From assembly GCA_900660155.1 (NCBI GenBank), contig CABFPE010000051.1, positions 1,390,111-1,454,110 on the forward strand: a DNA stretch of 64,000 nt, read 5' to 3'. Position numbers and translations under genes: made by a program. Shown here piece by piece: positions 1-10,129 of this stretch. Position 1 is the first letter of the stretch; every line of letters begins with the position of its first letter. The notes under the pieces were generated by a model. That model worked only from the letters and a program-made list of their open reading frames with translations, was not told the origin of the DNA and ran no database searches. The DNA is from Hofstenia miamia. Lineage: Eukaryota > Xenacoelomorpha > Acoela > Hofsteniidae.

Positions 1-88
1 ATATATATATATATATCGCTCTTAATTGAACTAATATTATACTAATCTTTCTCATTTTGATTTACGAAATTATTTTTTAATGTTTTAG

Positions 89-349
89 ACCCATTGTGTC
101 CGACTGATCTTATAATTTCTGATATAACAACTACTGATGCATTTTTGTCGTGGGCAATGTTGAATGGATCAACTTTATTCTTTGAAGTGAACATTGCAGG
201 CAGTGATTATGTCGGTGCAACCCTTCCAGTAGATATCCTAAACACCACTCTTGGAAATTTAACTGCCTCCACTACATACACTGTGTGTATCACTTCTGTA
301 TTCTATGATTTAAGAAGTGACACGTGTTGCATAGAATTCACCACAACTG
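89..349 (+). CDS. FN3-domain exon, upstream copy (receptor gene)
   Basis: One fibronectin type III domain (about 87 residues) in a single exon bounded by a TTTTAG acceptor and a G/GTCTGT donor. It starts with two bases of a codon and ends with one, so it is a symmetric phase 1-1 module, the usual metazoan FN3 exon class. It has the FN3 core tryptophan (FLSW), an N-glycosylation site NGST, and a cysteine-bearing C-terminal strand (SDTCCIEF). It is about 80% identical in protein to the exon at 6508-6768 (16 differences by my alignment). The gene extends upstream of the window, so the signal peptide is not seen. The ligand is unknown. Confidence 0.85.
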
Positions 350-1110
350 GTCTGTTGTTATCTATATTTCATATATTTCATTTTCCCTGTTATGAGGAGA
401 ATTGATCAAACATGTTTATATGTTAATATGTATCAGGCCTGTAGCGTTGCGAGTCCACCTCAGAGGTCTTTTTGTAATTTTCCTCTTGATTTATTGCATA
501 TGGAGAAATACTTCGTGAAATTATTTTTTGCAATACATGAAAACATATATATATATATATATTACAATTGTGAATTTCTTAAAATGATAAATTAACAATG
601 TAATCAATAATAATGACATGTTATTTGAAGGTTCACTGAAACAACAAAATTGTGTGACTTTGGTCTATATGATATATATGTTGTTAGTAATCTTTTCTCA
701 GTGGATAGCGGCTGCCCGTTCTTCCACCGGGAGGGCACCGATAACTAGAACAAGAGAGGCACGTGCAACATTAAATCCACAACTGCAAATGACAACTGAA
801 AAATTTCAAAAAAATTTCACTAATATTTTTTGTTTCAAATTTATTCTCAATTTTGGAGAAAGTGGGCCATTTTTATTTAAATTTTCTATGTAGCTTCGAA
901 AGTAAGCCGCAACCAAATGAATCTTGGAATTTCTCTTCATTGACAACAACACTACGTGCCTGATGAGTATCACTTTGTTGTTATAACTTTTCATGCTCTG
1001 TTTGCAATGGGCTCAGTTTTTGATTAGTAATTTTTTTTTATTTTAAATGTTTTTTTGTATTTAAAACACGTTTTCTTCTATCCCATGTTTGATGTAATTT
1101 GAATTTTTAG

Positions 1111-1264
1111 ACATAATTACATCATTCAACATTGTTCCATGGGTTGTTGCAGTGGTAACTGTAGTCGTTGTCGTCGTACTGGTTTCTGGAGTTGCACTTA
1201 TAGTTTTTCTTGCCATTTACTTCAAACCCCTTCCAACACACTACACTGGTGCTCAGTTGCCCCC
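1111..1264 (+). CDS. Transmembrane exon, upstream copy (receptor gene)
   Basis: A 154-bp exon entered in phase 1 and left in phase 2. It encodes a short linker, a valine-rich membrane-spanning helix (from about PWVVAVVTVV to VFLAIYF) and the cytoplasmic stub KPLPTHYTGAQLPP. The donor is CC/GTAAGA. If the intron is retained, the frame reads CCG TAA and stops right after QLPP. The homologous exon at 7262-7415 has the same length and phases. No terminal exon is recognisable between here and 3570. The exon at 10045 fits in phase but is 8.8 kb away. Confidence 0.8.
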
Positions 1265-1989
1265 GTAAGATTTTTTAATGATTCCGACTTCGTAATCACC
1301 GTTAAAGATAGCAATATGTTTCAAATTTTGAATATAAATTTCTATATAATTCTTTATATTTTAGCTCTATGAATTTTTAGATATTACAATTTTAAATGGA
1401 AATTTACGAAGTCCTTTTTATAAACTTTGTCAACATGTGTATGAATAGTTGGCTGATGACATTGTATACTATTATAGTAAAAATATCAAATTTTTAATAA
1501 CATGTTATTCTGAATAACAAAGTTGTTGATTTCTTTGTGATATTTAAGGCAATCATTAAAATTAGACACCTATATAAAAAGTTGTCAAATATAATTGGGT
1601 GACTTTCTGTTGCTTAGTTGTAAAGTTGATCATATTTTGTCTTTAAAAGTTACCAAGGAGAACATTAATTAGTTTACATCGTGCCATTATTCCCTAAATT
1701 TTTTACCAAAGTTACAAATTAGTCATAAATTTTATACATCTAAACGGCAATGTTCAAATACAAAATTTTCAGATTGATAAAGCTTTAGTCCGTTTTAAAT
1801 CTCCATTATTTTGTGAAATATCATGTATAGCATTTTAGGATTTATGTTAGAAGCATGTGAACAGTTTTGAAAGTGTACCTTTCCAAATTAAAGTTTGAAT
1901 TGCTCGTAGTTAAGGATTACTTTAAGAATATCAGATGCAAAGCTCTGTTTTCAAAATTTATCAGACAATTACTTAACCCTAATGTGAGC

Positions 1990-2640
1990 GATTTGCCAAT
2001 GAGTGCAAGAGAATGGGAGTAAAAAATCTAAGGACGACGAGTTACCACCCAAATGCCTCTGTGAAAGGTTCAACAAAACCCTGTGTACGAAGCTTCTATC
2101 AATTCACCATGAATGTGGTAGCTCTACAGGAAACTGGGACACCCATATTACGAGAGCCATGGAAGATTATTGTCATACGGTTCATTCGGCAACGGGCTTT
2201 AGACCACATTTTTTAATGTTTAGAGCAACTTTTAAGGCCTTGAAAATAGCTCAAGAGAATTCAATAAAATCAGCTCAAAGAAATATACATCAATCGAAGT
2301 CACCTACAATTTGGCAGCCTGCAGCCGGGGATAGTGTCATTAAACGATGTCCCACGTATACTCAAAAAGGGCACATTCCGGACCACCGCGAAAGAATTTT
2401 TGAATGCATGATGTCTCCTCAAGCTGCAGTGGTTGATAGAGAAACAGTTGCTGTAATTAGACTATCAAGATTGCCAACACATCAACATAAAGAAGAAGAG
2501 AACACGGGGGCAATTAGTCCTCCCGAATCTCATAATGCAAACTCTACAATTGCTGACGAAAACTCGGCGTCAGAGGCTACACGACCCCGAAGGAATCGCA
2601 AGCAAAGACAGATTTTCCAAGCTGGCTTTCCCTAATTTTC
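1990..2640 (+). mobile_element. LTR-retroelement fossil, integrase region (Ty3/gypsy-like)
   Basis: Integrase C-terminal half of a retroelement: the end of the catalytic core (ERFNKTL, W, ATGFRPHFLMF) followed by a basic, proline-poor tail. A purine-rich CCGGGGTGATG stretch at about 2640 followed by TG could be a polypurine tract and the start of a 3' LTR. The rest of the element is absent. It is broken, with more than one interruption, and looks old. It lies between the two transmembrane exons of the FN3 receptor, so it is intronic or intergenic. The family assignment to Ty3/gypsy rather than BEL is tentative. Confidence 0.65.
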
Positions 2641-2781
2641 CGGGGTGATGTGTAGATTTTTAATTGTGTAACAGTCTTGACACACAATTAGACGATAATA
2701 GTAATCGCGGTTCTAACATATATTTAAATGTATGAATCGTTGATAATAGAGGATACGTGTGTTTTATATTATAAGCCTTCA

Positions 2782-2783
<2 letters not shown>

Positions 2784-2826
<43 letters not shown>

Positions 2827-2842
2827 TATGTATATATATATA
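2784..2842. repeat. (AT)n microsatellite
   Basis: About 58 bp of nearly pure AT dinucleotide with one G interruption near 2830. Similar AT tracts lie at 1-16, 544-562, 17180-17217, 47195-47218, 49580-49605 and 50272-50294. Confidence 0.95.
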
Positions 2843-3569
2843 AATTTCTAGATTTACCAATATTTTCATAAGATATCTATCTGAATCTTTAAGCAAGCAT
2901 TGGACTATTTTTAGCGTTCTATCTGTTTCATTTTTCAATTTTAATGAAACTAGTGTTTGTAATCTATTATCATACAAAATTTCATATATATTAGTTGTTA
3001 AAAATTCCTAAATATGCAATTAAATTTCATTCTTCTGCGCAAAGGTTGGTATTTTGTATGGAGAAAATTTATTTGAGTGTGCAATTTTACATAATAGTCT
3101 CATTACCCGCAATATTTCTTGTTACAAAATATTTCTGTCGCGCGATGGCGTACCACAATTGATTTCGCGTGCTATCTTATTGCATAGCATAAATAATATT
3201 TGGCCTGCATTTTTATGCCGTCGCGAAATCTTTCTGCATCGTGAAGCAGTCTACATTCCTGCCTTTCTTAAAAGGAAATGTTTGTTAGATTTTGGGGCAA
3301 TTTGCATTTTATTCACCCAAATATTTGCTTGAGAAGGCATGGAATATGTGCAATATGAACAAATATATCGGAATACTATCTTAAGATATTTAAATTTTTG
3401 ATATCATGCAAAGCTAACAAGGAAATTGGTCGATTCGTATTTGCATTTTTATTATTTTTTTTGACAATTCACGAATATTCGGTGATTTATTTCTAAACCT
3501 CTAAATATTTTCTAAGAAGTAAATATAAGTTTTGTTGCAATTGAAATGGGCTAAGGATAAATTTTTTAG

Positions 3570-3827
3570 AGCCAACAGTGCCTCAAAATCTCACCTTCTT
3601 GTCAAACATTACCAGTGTGATTGACTTATCATGGCTTCCGCCCTCAAGCGGGGTAGATGAGTACATTGTCAAAATTAGGAATGTTGAAACCGGTGTTCCC
3701 TCCGGCAATTCACATCAGTTTCCTGGACTAGATTACGGAACTTTCTATACACTTTACGTTCAATCTGTTTTCGTTTGCCAAAGTAACAGATACAAGTCAG
3801 ATTTCGCGTACATTTTAGCCAATACAG
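3570..3827 (+). CDS. FN3-domain exon 1 of the main array
   Basis: Phase 1-1 exon (TTTTTTAG acceptor, CAG/GTATCC donor) encoding one FN3 domain. It opens with EPTVPQNLTF and carries DLSWLPPSSGVDEY, the typical FN3 B-C strand pattern. Bases 1265-3569 before it contain no recognisable signal-peptide exon. It could therefore follow the exon at 89-349 directly: both are phase 1. Confidence 0.8.
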
Positions 3828-4165
3828 GTATCCTTATATTCTATTAGAAATTATTTACTTTATAAAAACCAAACTGGCGCTTTCATATTTTTGAGAAATT
3901 CTTATGATCTCATTCCCACCAAATTTATCTTAAGCTGATTTAATATTGAAATGAATCACACAAAATTATCTTTAGAATTAATGGTTTTTAGTAATTATAA
4001 ATATATTACTGTTACAACACTTAGTAGTTCTGAGAGTATATCTATATTATAAAAAAAATGCTTAGCACGAGCTCCTTAGTGATTGTATTTTATCCCAGAT
4101 CTTCCGATTTAAAGAGACGAGTTTTTTGTTTTTCTGATTTTACTTAAATTGATGCTCTCACTTAG

Positions 4166-4411
4166 CTCCCGCTTCTGCAACTTTTGATAGTTGGTTGTCA
4201 CTGGGCATGACAAGTCTTCAGATAACATGTTCTTCTCCTTCTCCCGATGCGATGCTTTTGCTATCACGCAATGGAACAGATCTTGGACCAGTCACATGTC
4301 CCTACACAGACACCGACTTATCTAGTGGAATGAAATACATATATGGTTTACAAACGTCTTTAAATGGTCAAATTAATCCTGAAGTAGTAATTTCAGATAT
4401 CTACTGCACAA
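4166..4411 (+). CDS. FN3-domain exon 2 of the main array
   Basis: Phase 1-1 exon (CACTTAG acceptor, ACAA/GTACG donor) of 246 bp. It opens with APASATFDSW and contains an N-glycosylation site (NGTD) and the Y-G-L-Q strand of an FN3 fold (YIYGLQTSLNG). It is a weaker FN3 match than its neighbours, but its size, phase and position fit the array. Confidence 0.7.
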
Positions 4412-4677
4412 GTACGTTGGTTTCTAAATAAATATAGAGTAATGCCTTACCCCCAAACTAATTTTAAAGCTGTCAAGTTTATCCAACATTGTCTAAATTA
4501 ACAACAAAATTGTGATTGCGATTCCCGACAATCTATATTAAAAATTGTGATAACTCTATTAAATCATGTAAATGTTAATATATTTAATTGATCTCATGCA
4601 CAATTGTAGATTGTGAACCAAAAAGTAGCGTTTTTGCATTGGTTTGAGATAAACCTACTTTCGCTGTTCTATTTTAG

Positions 4678-4947
4678 TTCCTTCACCTGTTACCGAGTCT
4701 TCTTCCGAAGCTCTTTCTACGAGCAGTTTCCGAATCACATGGACTGCACCAAGTAGCCCGGTAGATGGTTACTATCTGCAACTCAATCAAGAAGACTACG
4801 CAGTAATAACTGGAAATGGCACTACTTTTACATACACGAATTTGGACGACTCATCTATGTTCGTATACGGTGTGAAATCGTATATAGTTTGCAATGACGT
4901 AACAGTACTCAATCACACAACCTATCATACTGGCGAGGCATATACAG
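4678..4947 (+). CDS. FN3-domain exon 3 of the main array
   Basis: Phase 1-1 exon (ATTTTAG acceptor, CAG/GTATGA donor) of 270 bp. It has the canonical FN3 core: FRITWTAPSSPVDGYYLQL, then NGTTFTYTNLDDSS and FVYGVKSY. N-glycosylation sites are NGTT and NHTT. It contains no internal ATG-initiated frame, so it is visible only as an exon. Confidence 0.8.
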
Positions 4948-5066
4948 GTATGATTCGATTTTTTTCCTTTATAGTTTCTGCCTACAGAGCCAAAATGCAT
5001 TAAAATATTCTTTAAATTTAAATTTTATATAAATAACAATATTTTGAAAAGTAATTTCTCTTATAG

Positions 5067-5315
5067 AACCTAATGTTCCTATTTTCAATGTTCTTGAAGA
5101 TGTACCTGATATAAAGAAGCATCGATTAATGTTTGAGCCTCCTTCGGATCACATTAAGGTGGGTGTCATAAGGACCAGTTCAGGTGAAACCTTTAGTGAA
5201 GATGCATTTCAACCTTATCTCGTTTCCTATGACGGTCTTGGAAATCGATTTCGATATTGCATCTTTTCAATATTCAACGTCAGAAGTGACCGAGTGTGCA
5301 AAGTAATATGCACAG
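5067..5315 (+). CDS. FN3-domain exon 4 of the main array
   Basis: Phase 1-1 exon (CTTATAG acceptor, ACAG/GTATTC donor) of 249 bp. The end strand FSIFNVRSDRVCKVICT resembles the SVFYDLRSDTCC strand of the exons at 89 and 6508, so these modules share a recent common ancestor. The B-strand tryptophan is replaced (RLMFEPPSD). Confidence 0.75.
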
Positions 5316-5704
5316 GTATTCCTAGTTTGTTTTGTGCATAATTCACTTCCACCATTTTCTAGCATATGCAAATGTAGATATTTAGACGCTTCACATTGAA
5401 AGTAAAAATACTATTTTAAATTTTCCTAACCGCTTTACACCTATGCATTTTTAAAGCTGCCCGAATAAAAAATCACAAATTTTAATTCATAAAAGACCAG
5501 ATGCATATATACAATCGTTGTTAATATTCCTGTCTTTTTGAAATTATATGTCTTCAGTACACTTAATGTAATTATTTTGTATTATTGCAGTGAAGTGCAT
5601 ATTTATTTATTCGACATAATTTTGAAAATGTGTATGATTAGGGCTTCGAAAGTTTATTTTTTGAATTTCAATAAAGATAGTTTTTTTCTGAATTTGGCAT
5701 TTAG

Positions 5705-5836
5705 TACCTACTGTTGTAAGAGATGTGAAGATAATTAACCAACAATTAACAAGCTTTGAACTGCGATGGAATGATCCTGTCTATCAAGACCCTGGTCGTA
5801 CTGGCTACAAAATCTCTACTGACAACTCAGATCTAG
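5705..5836 (+). CDS. FN3-domain exon 5a (N-terminal half)
   Basis: First half of an FN3 domain split by an intron: VPTVVRDVKI, then FELRWNDPVYQDPGRTGYKI. The acceptor is GCATTTAG and the donor CTAG/GTAAAA, phase 1-1, 132 bp. It is the only domain of the array split in two. Confidence 0.75.
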
Positions 5837-5949
5837 GTAAAATAATTTCAAATCTATTTGTCATACAATAGTTTTCACGCATAGTAGATTGAATAATAAA
5901 CTGAAATAATCTAAAGTTTATTTCTTGTTGAACTACTTGAATTTTTTAG

Positions 5950-6138
5950 AAAGCAAAGATCTTGTTGAAGAGGATTCCACATCTACTACATCGTTCATTG
6001 TTTGGGATAATCTAACTCCCGGAACACGTTATCCATTCACTGTCAGCATAGTTACGTACCTTAATTGTTCCAATGCAGCTGATGGAAGAACATATCTAGA
6101 AAGTGAAGTCTTTACATATGACTTCGTCGGCTATACAT
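5950..6138 (+). CDS. FN3-domain exon 5b (C-terminal half)
   Basis: Second half of the split FN3 domain. It includes the FN3 E-F signature (WDNLTPGTRYPFTVSIVTY) and NCSNAADG, an N-glycosylation site. The acceptor is TTTTTAG and the donor ACAT/GTAAGA, phase 1-1, 189 bp. Confidence 0.8.
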
Positions 6139-6507
6139 GTAAGACAATGTTTTGTATTTTTTACTTGTGTGCTCTTGTAATGTAATGTAATGTACATCAC
6201 AACTAGAAAAACAGATTTTAATTCTGTTGTGCATAAAATTATTAGTAGTTGTTCCAAATTTGAATTTTAAATTTTCATGTACAAAAAGTAATTCCATGCA
6301 TGATCAATTGCAACTTATAGGCTGATGGATTTGGATGGACAGATGTGGAAAATATATATGGAATATGTAATATGTATAGATTGTTTTCAGTTATTCAGTT
6401 TTACATTTTTCGAGAGGAATTTTCCATGCATCTAAAAATTGAAGGAAATATTATATTTTTCTTTCAACTCTTCTCTATCCTTATTGAAAATTGTATTTAT
6501 ATTTTAG

Positions 6508-6768
6508 ACCCATTATGCCCTACTAATCTGACAATTTCCAAAATAACAACTACTGATGCATTTTTGTCGTGGCAAATGTTAAATGGATCAACGTTATTCT
6601 ATGAAGTCACTATTGCAGGCAGTGACTATGTCGGAGAAAATCTTCCATTGGACGTCTTAAACACCACCCTCGTAAATTTGACACAAGCGACTACTTTCAC
6701 AGTGTGTATCACTTCGGTTTTCTTTGATTTAAGAAGCGACACGTGTTGCATTGAATTCACTACTACAG
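6508..6768 (+). CDS. FN3-domain exon 6, membrane-proximal (duplicate of 89-349)
   Basis: A 261-bp phase 1-1 exon, the same length as the exon at 89-349 and about 80% identical to it in protein. Shared blocks include TTTDAFLSW, MLNGSTLF, IAGSDYVG, NTTL and LRSDTCCIEFTTT. It is followed by its own transmembrane exon, as the upstream copy is, so the duplicated unit is FN3 plus transmembrane exon. Confidence 0.85.
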
Positions 6769-7261
6769 GTCTGCGAATATTTGAAAATATAATGAATTTA
6801 TTATAAACACAAGAGTAAAGTATTTTTTACATTGAATTGACAAATATTTAAGATATTTAGTTTTACTTATAATCTGGCTTGGGCTGAAATTATTAAATAA
6901 TTACTCAAGCCCGTTTGCCTACGTCTCTAAGTGAAATAAAAGTATTGTCCAATAGAAATTGAGATTAGGAAAATAAAATCAAAAATTTACAAAGATTTAT
7001 TATTTTCTACCAATCAAAATGTTTCAACAATTTTTTCCCTTTTCGACAATAATTTTTATAAATATTTACTCCATGTCAAATTGACTCTCTTTGGAAATGC
7101 CCAAGGCCATTATCATAATATTCCGCGAGTATTTCCCGAGGCCTTATATAGGGCTATGTACACACATAGACACAAAATGCTTTTTATATGTATAAATATA
7201 ACCTTTACTGTATTTTCTATTTTGAAATGCGTGTCACGTGGTATATAATTAGCTTGTTTAG

Positions 7262-7415
7262 AATTAAATATACCATTCAACTTTACTCCCTGGATTGTTG
7301 GAGTGCTGGTTGTAGTTGCAACTGTTGTGATCATTTCAACAGTTGCTGTCGTAATTTTCCTTGCAATTTACTTCAAGCCGCTTCCAACACACTACACTGG
7401 AGCACAATTACCGCC
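7262..7415 (+). CDS. Transmembrane exon, downstream copy (receptor gene)
   Basis: 154 bp, phase 1 to phase 2. It encodes a short linker (ELNIPFNFTPW), a hydrophobic helix (IVGVLVVVATVVIISTVAVV, then IFLAIYF) and the stub KPLPTHYTGAQLPP. The helix differs from the copy at 1111-1264, but the cytoplasmic stub is identical in protein while differing at many third positions. The donor CC/GTAAGA joins in phase to the terminal exon at 10045. Confidence 0.85.
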
Positions 7416-8034
7416 GTAAGATTCTCTTTTTTGCAGCAGCTACATCAAATTTTGTTAATTATATTTCCATTTTTAAACTTATTAATTGTAGTTAATTTCG
7501 ATTATGTGGTTATAGTAAAACGTGAAGTGGTTGAAATTGCTAGGAAACGAACATTAACTTGCATGATTGCTATCCGTATGTAGGCTACTATCACATAAGT
7601 ATCGTTTTAAGTACTTCGTTTTGTTCATTGCAAATGTCGAAAACTGATTATAGCTGATTGTCATGGCTGGAAACGCAAATTATTAGGATTATTTTTGCTT
7701 ACTTTATATAAAAAATTCTGAAATCGAAAATTTTTTACAAATTATCGAGCCAAAACGAGCCTCATTAAAAAATTGTATGTGGAGAGCCGAGCTTAGAAAT
7801 TCCGGCTCGTTGACAAGTCTAAGTTGTATTATTGATGGCTACTCTTTACCTTGATGAGGCACACATTTTTTCTTAACCGAATGACGCCAACTGCAATAGA
7901 CAATAGTGAATCAACTGTGGATAAAGTTGTGTATAATATTAGGAAATACATCTATTTTCATTTCCCTTCAATACTTAGTCTACATTAAAAGCCTAATTAA
8001 ACATTTGGGATTTAGACCAATTTTATAAGTTTTA

Positions 8035-8170
8035 GGCTCCGTCCAAACGATACAGCTTTTGTTGCTAAAGATAAGAACTCGCATTGGAGCATTTCAAATC
8101 ACAGAATTAGCTTATGACATTGCTAGTATTGTTGGTTTAACAACAAAAGTTGTATCGTTTGCACAAAGCC
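8035..8170. mobile_element. Harbinger-type MITE, 136 bp
   Basis: A short non-coding element with about 35-bp imperfect inverted ends (GGCTCCGTCCAAACGATAC left; the reverse complement of the right end reads GGCTTTGTGCAAACGATAC). It is flanked by a TTA duplication at 8032-8034 and 8171-8173. GG-starting ends plus a TTA target are the PIF/Harbinger pattern. It lies in the last intron of the FN3 receptor. Confidence 0.75.
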
Positions 8171-8416
8171 TTAAGTAAATGAGAGTAATTAAGGCTTTTA
8201 GATTGTTTTCTACTATTTATTATGAAATTTTGGAGAAAAACAACAAATATATCTAAAAGTTTTTAATTTTCGTTTTATTTTACACTAAGGCATGAACTCA
8301 GTTAAACATTTAAACTATAGGCATTCCACTAACCTGGTGCTAACAAAAAATCAATTCCATTTTGATATTCTTGTGTCTGAATATATGTTGTCATTGAAAT
8401 TTTGTTCTAACATATA

Positions 8417-9673
8417 CAGTACTGGCCAAAAGTTTGGGAACAGTAACCTGTCTAAAGCGTGTTTTATGCTATTTCCTGGAAACTTCATAAAATTCCTGGA
8501 ATTCCCAATTTTTTCTTAGAATTTACAACAGATTCATTTAGCCAATCAAATTAGCACAATTTTAGATTTACACACAATACATTTTCACTGAACAAGCACT
8601 ATCATTATGTATGTAAAATATGGTCCGTGGTAATGAAACTTCACCAACAAAGCGTGCTCAAATCCATATCTTGTACGAGGAGGGGTACAGTTATCGGTAT
8701 CGAGAAGTGTTATTTGCTATCAGCAACTGCAAAATTTTTCCTCTCGCAAGCGGTCTGGAAGACCAAAAGTGACAACCCTTCAGACTGACCGTCTCATTCA
8801 CCGTTACGTCGTCAATCAACCATTCTCTTCATCTTCTGAAGTCGAAGCAAATCTAGGTGCAGTAGTGCAGAATGTATCTTCAAAGAATATTCGAGACCTG
8901 TTGCGCTTCAGCAGGCAATACCAACGCTACACCTCTGAGATGTGGCATCAAGTAATGTTTAGTGACAAATCCAAGATTTGCCAGTTTACATCATACCGGC
9001 CACACGTTCGACAACCAAGAATCCAAAGATTCAGCACACATTACACGCAACCAACTGTCCGCTCAGCACCTTCTGTGATGATTTGGGGTGATATAACTGC
9101 GAATGGGCGTGCCGGTCTGCATTTTATTCCTCACAACGAGACAGTCACAGCCAAAGCCTACCTTAAAGTAATTCAGAAAAAAAGTTCCCATGTTTATTCA
9201 GCTTCGCGGAACATCTTTACTACAGCAAGATGGTGCTCCTTGTCACAGCGCCAAAGTTGTGAAACAGTGGATTGCATCACAAGACTTTCTTCTGCTTGAG
9301 AACTGGCCGAGAAACTCCCCAGACCTAAACGTCATAGAAAATTGCTGGTTTCACATCAAAAACTCTGAGGAAGCGCCAAGGCACATCCCTTGACGATCTG
9401 AAGGAGTAAATTAGTGTATTGTGCACAGAGATTACTGATTATTATTGTAGAAAACTGGGGAGTCACTGTCAAATCGCATTGCTACGTGTTTGGCCAATAA
9501 TGGCGGACATACAAAATATTAGTGTTTTTCTGAATTAACTATTTACTTTCTACACGTTGTTATCATATTGTTTTTACATTGTGTTATTATATTGTTTCTA
9601 CATTGCGTTTTTTAGTGTAAAATACAAAAATTTCTAAATTTGGAAAATGTTCCCAAACTGTTATCCAGTACTG
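8417..9673 (+). mobile_element. Tc1-like transposon, 1257 bp, both ends present
   Basis: The ends begin CAGTACTGG and are inverted repeats of about 27 bp with mismatches (both include AGTTTGGGAACA in mirrored form). TA dinucleotides flank both ends (8415-8416, 9674-9675), the Tc1/mariner target. The interior encodes a Tc1 transposase on the plus strand. The element lies in the last intron of the FN3 receptor. Confidence 0.9.
8620..9393 (+). pseudogene. Tc1 transposase, frame-disrupted
   Basis: A decayed Tc1 transposase. The start region (MVRGNETSPTKRAQI, 8620 on) is in a different frame from the main block at 8769-9180. The C-terminal block at 9190-9393 is in a third frame. Catalytic landmarks are visible: first Asp in MFSDKSKI, VMIWGDI, second Asp in QQDGAPCHS, and SPDLNVIENCW with the Glu of DD34E. 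At least two frameshifts make it non-functional, although the ends could still be moved in trans. Confidence 0.85.
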
Positions 9674-10044
9674 TATACGCTGGATTAGATATTAAACGAA
9701 TTTTTCCACAATTTCCAATGTTGAGAATTCGATAAGTACTTATTTTTAGATGACATTATCAATTGCCCAAATTTGGAAATTCTTTAAAATTTAGATCTAT
9801 AAATTTAGGTTTTAATGTTAGAATATAATAGAATTCATTTGTAATTTATCAAATGTCATTTTCTTTCTAAATGTTTACAATTTTCACACTAACAATAATA
9901 TTTACAACCACAATAGTGAAAGCAACAGTCCGGAAAACAACATCATACGTAAAATTTCCAAAGATATTTAGAAAAAAGTGTAGAGGTTAAATCCCTAATA
10001 AACTTCTAAGTTATAATTGAAGTCTCTATTTACTTCCTTTTTAG

Positions 10045-10129
10045 GTGGCGTACGTGGTGGCAACCAAACAATGCATATAATCTACGTTTCGAGCACAGTC
10101 ATGGCATTAACACATCCAGAAGAGCTTAA
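10045..10129 (+). CDS. Terminal cytoplasmic exon of the FN3 receptor
   Basis: After a good acceptor (TTTACTTCCTTTTTAG), the single base G completes the phase-2 codon left by either transmembrane exon (CC + G = Pro). It then reads 27 codons to TAA: tryptophan-rich WRTWWQPNNAYNL, then RFEHSHGINTSRRA. The receptor therefore has a short cytosolic tail without a kinase or phosphatase domain. The assignment rests on phase, acceptor quality and an open frame, not on a recognised domain. Confidence 0.6.
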
